From contig NC_068351.1 of NCBI RefSeq assembly GCF_014633365.1, forward strand, positions 13,708,907-13,772,906: DNA of 64,000 nucleotides, written 5' to 3'. This document shows, in pieces, positions 33,701 through 45,700 of this stretch; the stretch's first letter is position 1, and each line of letters starts with the position of its first letter. Position numbers and translations under genes: made by a program. The notes beneath the pieces are model-generated. The model was not told where the DNA came from. It saw only the letters and a list, made by a program, of their open reading frames with translations, and searched no databases. The stretch is from Diospyros lotus (Eukaryota > Streptophyta > Magnoliopsida > Ericales > Ebenaceae).

Positions 33701-36700
33701 TAAGAGAGTTGCCATATTTAATCTAATGACATATGTGAAGGAGAATCTAGTTTTTTTGGTAAAGAGAATATGATAGGCTGCATGCTTTGTGACATGAAAG
33801 ATCTTTGTTAGGCAACCTGGTCTCAATTTATTTCTTTTGGTGGCTGTCCAGTATTTCAAATCCAAGGATCCACAGATAAAACCTGACATTGTTTATTTAA
33901 GATAAATGCCAATTCCATTGGTGTTGAACTTCCAAATCACTTATGGAACCCTAATTCTTTTGTTTTAGAGTCTTTTTATTTTTATTTTTTAAAGTCAAGG
34001 CTAGTCTGTACCGACTCAATTTTCATGACACTGTAGGTTTTGAAGATAATATTGAGACCCAATATTTTTGGCAAACTCGTAGTTTCCCACCACATATCAA
34101 GATAAAGCCATGGTTGACCTCATGGTCTAGAATGGTGGGGAATTATCTTTTTTAGATCTTTAATGTTTGATTTTAGGATTTAGGATCTATTTAAATTTTG
34201 AAACTTAGATTTAAGATTTTATGACTTTTATTTATTTTGTTTGCATAATTGTAGTTATGGTAATTATGATAGGATATTTAGCTATTTTGAATTACCTTAT
34301 TCTATTTAGATTTTAGATTTTTTCTATAGATTTTATTTTCATTTATATTGTTGAGATAATCTTAACTAGGGTAATTATACTTTAGTTACAATTTCGGCCT
34401 GTAAAGAGGCTTATGATGTAATCAGAAACTAATGCTTTTGATGATATTGAATACGCACATTTGCTGATTTTCCTCCCTTCAATATTCTCCTTTTCTCTAT
34501 CTTGGTGAGTTAAAGGGGACTCACTTTGCTGATTTGGCCTTACCTTTCTTCGGCTTTTCTCCCTCCAAACCTCAGCAAAAACTTCTCGAAGTGAAGGCAG
34601 AGGTTTTGTACCCAAGATTCTGCCTCTTACTTCATCCAAATCATGGTTAAGACCATGTAGAAAATCAAACACCGATCCTTCTCAATCATCTTACTATATT
34701 TTGTACTATTCGTAGAACATTCCCAATTAATGGTGTAAAACAGATCCATCTCATGCTAAAGTTCAACCAAAACATTAAAGTAATCTGTAACATTTAGATT
34801 ACCTTGTCGTGTGGTCCTAATGTCAGATCTGATATGAAAGTATTGAGATGATTTTTCCAAATCTGAGTACATGTCTTGGACCGAATCCCATATCTCCTTT
34901 GTGGTTTTATAGAATAGGTAAGTTCTTCCTATTCTAGGCTCCATCGAATTGATCAGCCAGGCCATTATGGTGGAATTCTCGACTTCCCAGGTACCATATG
35001 TGGCTGCTGTGCTCGGTGGAGAAGGAGAAGAGCCCGTTAAGTAACCAGTCTTTCCTTTTCCCTTGATCACCAGCATAACTGACTGAAACTATTCCCTAAA
35101 GTTATTACCATTCAACTTATGGTGAGTAATCTGTATAGGAAGATGATTAATTGAGTTGCTGGAAAGATTTGGAGAACTTGTGGCAGAAGTCTCGGTTAGA
35201 GTGGGATTAGGTTGAGTATCTGCCATTGATGAAATAGGGTGTAGACGGAAAAAACAAATAAAACTGATTGATGAAGCAAGGTGTGGACGGAAAAATAGAC
35301 TAGAGGTTGCTTTAGAATTGAAGAGTAGGCTCTGATACCATGAAGAAATCTTCTTTTGAAAGAGTAATACTTCGTCAATTATTCCCTTGAGAATGCCACA
35401 AATATATACACAGTGGATCTTAAGAATTCTCCTAAATTTTAGAGATTAGATTCCTACTTTTTAGGACTAGATTATAACAACCTTAAATACAAACAAATAT
35501 AATAAAAAGGAAAGATAAGATATAACAACAATATAAATCAAGATAAATCAAGATAAATCACAGAAGATAAATCAGATGATAACGAGTTTAGTAGCTCAGC
35601 AACTCGGCCATTAGCTCGACAGCTCGGCCTTCCATCAGCTCGGCAACTCGGCCTCATCAGCTCGGCAACTCGGCCTTCCATCAGCTCGGCAGCTCGGCCT
35701 CCCAACAAGAATAACCAAGGAAGACACAACGAAGAGCTCTCGAGTCAAATTTGTCCCGGTGTTGTTTAGACACATGCACAAAGGCCACGCACCCAAAAAC
35801 CTTAAGTGGGAGAGGAGAATGAAGAGTGAGAGTTGGAAAATGAGTAGCAAGACAGTGATGAGGACTAAAATTTCCAAGCACTCGAGAGGGGACTCGATTA
35901 ATCAAATGGGTAGTAGTTTGCACAGCCTCACCCCAAAAGGTTTTAAGGACATAACTCTGATGCAAAAGAGCTCGAGCCACATTGAGAAGATGCCTTATTT
36001 TTCTCTCAGCAACCCCATTTTGTTGGGGGGTGTCAACATAAGAGGATTCATGGAGAATTCCTCTTTGTTGGAAAAACTGATTGAGAGTGTGATTAAAGTA
36101 AGTCTCGGGCATTGTCAGTTCAAAATTTTTGAATTGATACCCCAAATTGGGTGAGAATCATCATGTAAAAAGATTGTAAGACACTACTAAGGGTTGCCTT
36201 CTCTTTTAATAAGTAAACCCAGGTCATTCTAGTGCAATCATCGATAAAAGAAACAAACCATTTTGCCTCTGAACAATTAGGAATTTTTGAGGGTCCTTAT
36301 ATATCAGAATGCACTAATAAAAAAGGAAACAAGGACAATTTATTACTGACAACATAGGGAACTCTATGATGTTTGGATACTTCACACACATCACAGTGAA
36401 ACTCACTAATATTAAGACCATGAAATAGTTTAGAAAACATAGATTTCAATAAAGAAAAAGAAGGGTGTCCGAATCTAAGATGGTGAAGCCATACAGCCTC
36501 TTTTGTAGAACTTGATGTGGAAACATGGGTTAGGATAGGCTAATCTCCTGTAGGGAAATCATGGATCTACTGTTGCTGCATACTACAGTCCCTGGTGTGC
36601 TTTAGCAACACCAATCGTCCTCCCCGTGGCCAGATCCTGAAACACACAATCATAGGGTGAAAAAATTACACTGTTATTGAGGTCTCGAGTTAATTTAAAG

Positions 36701-39700
36701 ATTGAAAGAAGATTGGTAGAAAGGCTAGGAACATAAAGAACATGTTGCACTTTAAAAACCAGTAGCTCCAGAGTCCAATATCCATAACTCATTCCTAGGT
36801 ATTTTGGAGGTAATAAATGTAACATCCCGCATCGAGCGATAGGAATGATCGGAACAACTTACCCTGATGAGCCTACGCGAACTTCCCACGAGGGTCACAC
36901 ATCCTTGAGTTTCCTCAGCTCAAGCACGCTTAACCCGGGAGTTCTTTGCCTATATTCAGCTCAAAAGGTATCCAGCTGGTGTTGTTTCCTTTCTTACTTA
37001 TCTTCGATATATACTACCCTTCTCTGGGTTCTTGGGGTATTACATTCTCCCCCTCTTGAGCATATGACGTTCTCGTTATGCGACTTTACAACTGATTCCA
37101 AATCTTCTCCCCTTTGGAGGCTACCATCCTAGAAGCCTGCTAGGAGCTGCTCCTTGTACAAGCCCTCATGCCTCGGCCCCACTCCCTGCCCTCATCGGAC
37201 CGCCTTCTCCAAGGGTTGGCTCTCATACCAAAATTGTAAGGGCCCACTCCCGAATAGTCCCGCTAGCATAGGATATTTGAAAGGAGGTCATTACAGTAAT
37301 GATATAGAACAAGACCATATTAAAACAAACCATTCACTTCATTTCTAACAGCAGAATATAATTAGAGTTCCAATACTTCATAAGTCTAGGCGTGAAGGCT
37401 ATACATATAATTAAAAGCCTCTAGAGAGTTAACAAAATAAAAAAAAAAATCATCTCATTACAAGCCTCAACGAAATATCACTAAGGATTTTCAAGGTAGG
37501 TCGCGTCTTCGTACATCACTATCCCTGGGACTTAGTCCCACTGGACTCGCCCCCAATAACAGTCTTTTCTTTGCCTTGAATGGCAAAGAAGATCAAGTGA
37601 GCCACAAGGCTCAGCAAGTTCGAGAACAATGAATGATAAATAAAGTCCAAGAATATGGTGACACCAAAAAGAGAAATCAGGGACTCAACAGTTATATAAG
37701 ACCCATAATTTATGACTTCATCCATTTCAAGTTAAATGCAATATATCATCATGTATAACTATGCAAGTGTACAATCTTTATCAGTGATAATATCACAATT
37801 CCCATGGGCTCGTAAGCCATATGCCAAGCATGCATAAATGCACCATGTTAAAAATATACACAAATAATAGTGAGCACTACCTGCCGGGTTATGGCTACCT
37901 CGTCCAGTACCAGGCGCTCCTAGGGTACCCTTTTCTACCACGCAAAATATTAGGTGCGCTAACTTGTAATAAAATGATGCATCATAATGAGATCATGCTA
38001 CTTATGCACATTATATTAGGTTTCCAATAGTACTGTCATGCTCATAATGTGTATATATATATATATATATACTTTAATTTTGACAAAACTGTACATGCAC
38101 TAAGACTGTGTAGTCCATTGTAATAAATTAATTAATGCAAGAGATGATAGATGCAATAATTTAATTAAATGTAATGCAATAGACAATGAATGAAATATTA
38201 TAAATTAAGTGCACATATCCAACGTCTCTTTTTAATTTAATTTTCTCTTTTACTTTTTCTATATAAATTATATAATGTCTTTATATGTACTTTTATAATA
38301 TATTATATATTGTCTTTATATTATATAATATGTATTATACATGTGTGAGTCAAGCAGTTTTCCTTCTTTGCTTTAGTGGCCCTACCCCATTAGACCCTCT
38401 TTCCAATATATAATATAATGTTATATATACCTATGTACGTTCACTGCCCATTTTCCCATTTCAGTTTTTGTTTAATAATATAATGTGTTACATAGCTTTT
38501 ATATATATACTACACATATATATATGTTCCGGGCATAATTGCGGCTTCCCTCTTCCTTTATTTCCTTATTATATATATATATATTTTTTCTCTTTAATAT
38601 AACATACTATACGCATCAAATATTATAATAATATTTATCAACATTAAACATCTGACCATTCATTAAGAACGCTAGTGTCTCAATGGTATTAATAAATTAA
38701 ATAATTAGACTTATGTGTATTATGAATTTATACATATCGTTTGAGCCGAATATCATGAAATAATTACGGTTCATTAAGGATCCAGCTGTTAAAAAAAAAC
38801 ATGGATCATAGAAAGAAAAACATCATTCATTTGAGAATATAAGATTTTGAACATAATTCAAATACTAGGATCAACAAGATTAGACTGATAGGGTAGGCAG
38901 AAACAAAATATCAAATTTATCCGAATATAAAAAATTTCAAGAACAGAAATTTAGCAATGACTTGTAATCAAAGAGGACGACCTCGTACTCGCAGCCAGGC
39001 TACTTCTACGCCAGGCGAGGTTCCAGTTCCCACACCAGGCTCACCAGGGAATTCTGGCAGTGACTTACGACAGGGTATGGTCGAGATGCGAGGCATGTTG
39101 GCAGGCTTGATGAGGGTAGTTGATACCCTAGTGACGAATCAAGTGAGGCAGCCGCAAGTACACCAAGAAGCAGGAGGCAGTGGAGGCGAACCGCTAGTCG
39201 CCCCAACAACTCCAGTTGTAGCGACAGACACTGGGAGTCAATTATTGAAGGACTTCATGGCGTTCCAACCACCAGCATTTCATGGAGGTACAGATGCAGC
39301 AACAGCGGAGAATTGGATGCTATCAATAGAGAAGCATCTCCGATCTATTGGTTGTGCGGACGACCGACGAGTTCGACTTAGCACGTTCATGTTCAGAGGC
39401 GATGCCGAGAGATGGTGGGAGACTGCCCGCCAGAGGTTTGGTGATCGAGAGCCCACATGGGTTGAGTTTCAACAAGTGTTCAACGACGCTTATTGCCCAG
39501 CATGGGTCAAGGAGCAGAAAGTCTATGAGTTCGTGGAATTGGTACAAGGTACTAACACGGTGGCTCAGTACGAGGCGGAGTTTACAGCATTGTCCCAATA
39601 TGCTCTGGAGTTGGTGTCCAGTGAAGCAAGGAAGGCCGCCAAATTTCAGAGAGGATTGCGTGCGGATATCCGACATGCTTTTGGAGGAGCTCTAAGTGTG

Positions 39701-42700
39701 GATTATGCCACGGTGGTCCAGCGAGCATATGCTATCGAGCGAGATCGCAATGAATGGAGAGCAACACAAGCAGCCAAGAAGGGCATATGTACATCTCAGG
39801 GTTCGTCCAATAATAATAAGAAGAGGAAGTGGACAGCTGGACAAGGAAATAAAACAGAGAATAATCCACAATGTGGTCAGTGTGGAAGGAAGCACGGAGG
39901 ACCGTGCCTAGCTGGGAAGAACGTTTGTTTCAAGTGTGGACAAGAGGGGCATAGAAAGAAAGATTGCCCGAGGAATCAAGCAGCACTCCCTGCACCAGAG
40001 GTCACTTGTTTCAGGTGCGGACAAAAAGGACACACAGCCAACCGGTGTACTCAACCGCCCCAAAATAGAGGTCAGCAGGCGAATCAGAGGCCACCAGCAG
40101 CTAGAGGGCTAGGAGCGGCACCTATACCAGCACTACCAGTAGCTCAGCATCCACCGCCCGCAGATAGACAAGTGCAGGGTATAGTTTATGCCCTTACCAC
40201 AGCTGAGGCAGAGCAGGGCGACGGGACTATCCAAGGTATTCTATCCCTATATGGTCATGATGTGCGTGCATTATTTGATACTGGTTCTACACATTCTTTT
40301 ATTGCACTGCGTACAGTATGTTATGTTCCCCATTCCCAGATTTCTTTGCCGTACCACTTGATTGTGTCTACGCCGGGAGATAAGATTATGATAGCTAGAG
40401 AAATGTTTGAAAATTGTGAGATCGAGGTCCATGATAAGAAGCTATTGGGAGATTTGGTAATTCTCGATGTTAAGGATTTTGATTTGATCCTTGGCATGGA
40501 TTGGCTATCACGACATTATGCAAGAGTCGATTGTCGGCGAAAGATTATTGATTTTAAACTACCTCAACAGCCAATTCTTATTTATAGAGGAGTCAAGCCT
40601 ATGTCTACGATTCCTATGATCTCGGTGATGAAAGTTGAAAAGCTAATGCGTGATGGATGCGAGGCTTATCTAGCCTTTGTAACCACTGACGAAGGAAGCA
40701 AGAAGAATTTACCCGAGGTACCAGTAGTACAAGATTTCCAAGAAGTTTTCCCAGATGAGCTACCAGGATTACCTCCTCGGAGAGGATCGGAGTTTACTAT
40801 TGAATTATTGCCTGGTACGCAGCCTATCTCTAAGGCTCCATATCGGATGACACCTAATGAGCTAACAGAGTTAAAGGCCCAGTTAGAAGAGTTAATAGAA
40901 AAGGGTTTTATCCGATCCAGTTCATCCCCATGGGGTGCACCAGTATTGTTCGTGAGGAAGAAAGATGGATCTTTGAGATTATGTATTGACTACAGTCAAG
41001 AAGAACTTGCCTTGATGAATGATTAAATTAGGAGAAGAAAAAAACCTTCCAAATGTTGTAATTTACACCACTTGTAGCTATTATCAGAGAAGAAGAAGAA
41101 AAAGTAGTAGAAGAGGAAGAAGAAGAAGTTGTAGGAGAAGAATAAGAAGTAGGGGAAAAATAAAAAGAAGGAGAAATCATTTGGATGGAGTCAAAAGATA
41201 AGAAAAGGAGGGAATAAGGGGACAAAAAGAAGAAAAGTAAAAAGAAAAGTAAGGAGAAATTTTGGGGGATGTCTGCCACCCCACCTCCCGCAAATCCCTT
41301 TCCAATTTTGCCCCTCCCAATTGCACACATGCACGAGCTATGCCCTTTTATGACATTTACTAACCCATTTTCTATTTCTTTATTTAATTATTTATCACAC
41401 ACAAATCTCTAAATTTCTTAATGGGTACAAGCCCACTTGTGAGATCACCATCTAATTAATTTAGGCCCAACTCAGTACTTCAACTCATAAAATTTTTAGC
41501 CCTTTCATTGTAAGCCCAATGAATTTATTCTCATCCCTAGAAATTTATATCATTAGAATTTTATCGTTTCCAAAAATTTCAAGAAATGTAAATTATAAAA
41601 TATTAAATGCTCTAGACCTACTAACGGGACTTGTGTTGGGACCGTGTACTAGCCAAAGACTGGGGGTATTGGACCGGGGACACTGGATGGGGGGAGAGCT
41701 TGGACCAGTTGTAAGGTCGCATGATGAGGACGTCATGTGCTCAAAGGGGGGGGGGGGGGAATGTAATACTCCAAGAGTTCAGAGAAGGGTAATATATATC
41801 GAGGATAAGTAAGGAAGGAAACAACACTATCTGGATACCTTTTGGGCTGAATGTAGGTAAAGAACTCCTGGGTTAAGCGTGCTTGAGCTGGGGAAGTTCA
41901 AGGATGGGTGACCCCTGGGAAGTTCGCGTAGGCTCATCAGGGTAAGTTATTCCGGTCCTTTCTATCTCTTGTTGCGGGATGTTACAGATGGTATTAGAGC
42001 AACCCGGGCCGTGTGTTGGGACTGTGTACTAGCCAAAGGCTGGGGGTACTGGACCAATGATCGTGTACTAGCCACAGGCTGGGTGTACTGGATCGGGGAC
42101 ACTGGACGGGGGATTACTGGTAGGTTATAAGAGTAAAAACTGGGATGAGAGGAGTCTCTGTACACATAGGAATGATGAGTAGAGTTAAGGGTGTGTTTAG
42201 TGGTTTAAATGAGGTTAAGCTAAGATAGTGTTCAAAAGGTAATTTGATTGTGTTGGAAAATGAGGGGTTAAGTCCTTTATAGCAGTGAAGCGGTGATGAA
42301 ATGGTTCGCCGAATGTTGAGACCATGTAGTGTTTCAAGATGTCCATGGAGAGGGGAACCCAAGGAACGAGGAATGGCTTTAGCATGGAATAATGCTACAG
42401 GTGATGCCTGCCAGTGATAGGTCTAATGCTAGGGACCACTGAATGTAGGTGGCAAATGGCCACCAAGTTAGCTCATGTTGAGGGACTGCAGCCCTCTATG
42501 TGGGCTAACCAGTTTGGTGTGGAGACAATTAGACGTCGAAGACTTGGAGCGAACTATAGGTTATGTCTGGACTAAGTCTGATTTCCGTGCGGATTGTAGT
42601 GTCGTGGTAGTGCCGCGTGGCGCGGCGGTTTGGAAGTTTGTGTAGCCTGACTTAGGATGTAAATTTGCAAGCTTCGAATGAGATGACAATTAAAATTCTG

Positions 42701-45700
42701 TATCTTTTACCTCGACTTGATGAATTATTATACAGCTGCAGAGGCTGAGATAATTTTCTTATGATTGATATGCGATCGAGGGTAAGACAAGGAAATGATA
42801 CGTTAAAGTACCAAAAACATAACATTCATTCCATATGTTTAAATACAGTTACAAGAGATCAAGCCATATATTTGCTCAAAGAAAAAAAGAACTGACAATG
42901 TTGTCGATGCTTAGAGATGATGATGATTGCCAAACACGACTGGTCCCAACTCATCGATGTCATCTGGGAGTGGCATCTGGCTACTGCTAGTGTCATCAGG
43001 GTGAGGTAGAGAAGTTGCCTCGGGAAAACTAGGGAGTGATGCGTTTTCTGGGATGATGGGGAGATCAGAGCTCCAATTTGGGTTTGGATCAGGCTGTGGA
43101 ACAGGTTGAGGATGTGCAAAATAGTGTGCGAATAGTAAATCCTGCAATAGAGCTCGATAAGTTTGCAGATCACTAACTTGTTTTTGAAGTGCAATAATAT
43201 GAGATACATAGCCATAGACGGGATCTTGAAAACGAGCTTGAGCTTCAAATAAGAGTGTCATAACAGCTCCAAACCGGTCACTTACCGGAAGATATGCCAA
43301 TAGGATGGAGGCATTTTTGGCACAAAAAATGCGGTGGATGGCAGCAAAATAAGTGGATCCTTCCTCATGACAGAAATAAGGAGCAAAGATATATAGCGAG
43401 GTACACTGTTTTCTCAAAACTCTGCAGGTACCGCATTGAAATAGGATTCTTGGCACGATAGATTTGAGTTCTAACTAAATCTAAGCAAATCAGGTATGGG
43501 TCAGATCTAATTGGATGGATCGAATCAAATATGGGTCAAATCTAATTGGATGGGTCGAACTTGAATCCGGTTGGGTCAGACCTTTTTCCCCCAGTTATTC
43601 GAATGACCAGGTTCGAATTTGGGGACCAAATTCTTTGAAGGGGGGGAGAAATTATAACGACCCATTAGTAGGTCTAGAGCATGTAATATTTTATGATTTA
43701 CATTTCTTGAAATTTTTGGAAACGATAAAATTCTAATGATATAAATTTCTAAGGATGAGAATAAATTCATTGGGCTTATAATGAAAGGGCTAAAAATTTT
43801 ATGAGTTGAAGTAGTGAGTTGGGCCTAAATTAATTAGATGGTGATCTCACAAGTGAGCATGTACCCATTAAGAAATTTAGGGATTTGTGTGTGATAAATA
43901 ATTAAATAAAGAAATAGAAAATGTGTTAGTAAATGTTATAAAGGGGCATAGCTCATGCATGTGTGCAATTGGGAGGGGCAAAATTGGAAAGGGATTTGCG
44001 GGAGGTGGGGTGACAGACATCCCCCAAAATTTCTCTTACTTTTCTTTTTTTTGTCCCCTTATTCCCTCATTTTCTTCTCTTTTGACTCCACCCAAATGAT
44101 TTCTCCTTCTTTTTATTTTTCCCCTTCTTCTTCTTATTCTTCTCCTACAACTTCTTTTTCTTATTCTTCTTTCTTCTTCTACTATTTTTTATTCTTTTTC
44201 TTTGATAATGGCTACAAGTGGTGTAAATTACAAAATTTGGTAGGTCTTTTTTCTTTTCCTAATTTAATCATTCATCAAGGCAAGTTCTTCTTGCACCATA
44301 TTTTTACTTTCGTGCAAGTTCCTAATCCCTTACAAGTTCTGTTGTCTCTTTTATTATGAGGCAAGTTCTTGTATCTATTTTTTTATTATTATTTCAGTAA
44401 ATTCATTCCTGTCATTGCTAAATTTCTGTTCTTGAAATTTTTTAAATTCGGATAAATTTGATATTTTGTTTCTGCCTACCCTATCAGTTTAATCTTGTTG
44501 ATCCTTTTATTTGAATTATGTTCAAAAGCTTAAATAGGGTTTGATCCACCCTAATTCTCAAATGAATGATGTTTTTCTTTCTATGATCCATGTTTTTTTT
44601 AACAGCTGGATCCTTGATGAACCATAATTATTTCATGATATTCGATTCAAACGGTATGTATAAATTCATAATACACATAAGTCTAATTATTTAATTTATT
44701 AATGCCATTGAGACACTAGTGTTCTTAATAACCGGTCAGATGTTTAATGTTGATAAATATTATTATAATATTTGATGCGTATAGTATGTTATATTAAAGA
44801 GAAAATATATATATATATATAATAAGGAAATAAAGGAAGAGGGAAGCCGCAATTATGCGGGGAACATATATATATATATGTGTAGTATATATATAGAAGC
44901 TATGTAACACATATTATATTATTAAACAGAAACTGAAATGGGAAAATGGACAATGAACGTACATAGGTATATATAATATTATATTATATATTGGAAAGAG
45001 GGTCTAATGGGGTAGGGCCACTGAAGAAAAGAAGGAAAACAACAACTTGTTTGACTCACACATGTATAATACATATTATAATATATTATAAAAGTACATA
45101 TAAAGACATTATATAATTTATATATTAAAAATAAAAGAGAAAATTAAATTAAAAAGAGACGTTGGATATGTGCACTTAATTTATAATATTTCATTCATTA
45201 TCTATTGCATTACATTTAATTAATTTATTGCATCTGTCATCTCTTGTATTAATTAATTTATTACAATAGACTACACACAACCTTAGTGCATGTGTAGTTC
45301 TGTCAAAATTAAAATATATATATATATATATACACACATTGTGAGCATGATAGTACTATTGGGAACCTAATATGATGTGCGTAAGTAGCATAATTTCATT
45401 ATGATGCATCATTTTATTATAAGTTAGTTCACCGGATATTATGCGCGGTAGAAAAGGGTACCCTAGGTGTGCCTGGCATGGGATGAGGTGGCCATAACCC
45501 GGCAGGTAGTGCTCACTATTATTTGTGTATATTTTTAACATGGTGCATTTATGCATGCTTGGCATATAGCTTACGAGCCCATGGGAATTGTGATATTATG
45601 ACTGATAAAGATTGTACACTTGCATAGTTATACATGATGATATGTTGCATTTAACTTGAAATGGATCAAGTCATAAATTATGGGTCTTATAGAACTGTTG

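Noticed and set aside
42911..43456. A functional LBD transcription factor gene
   Set aside because: No ATG in frame (GTG with a nearby upstream stop), missing fourth C-block Cys, degenerate GAS block, and location inside a retroelement.
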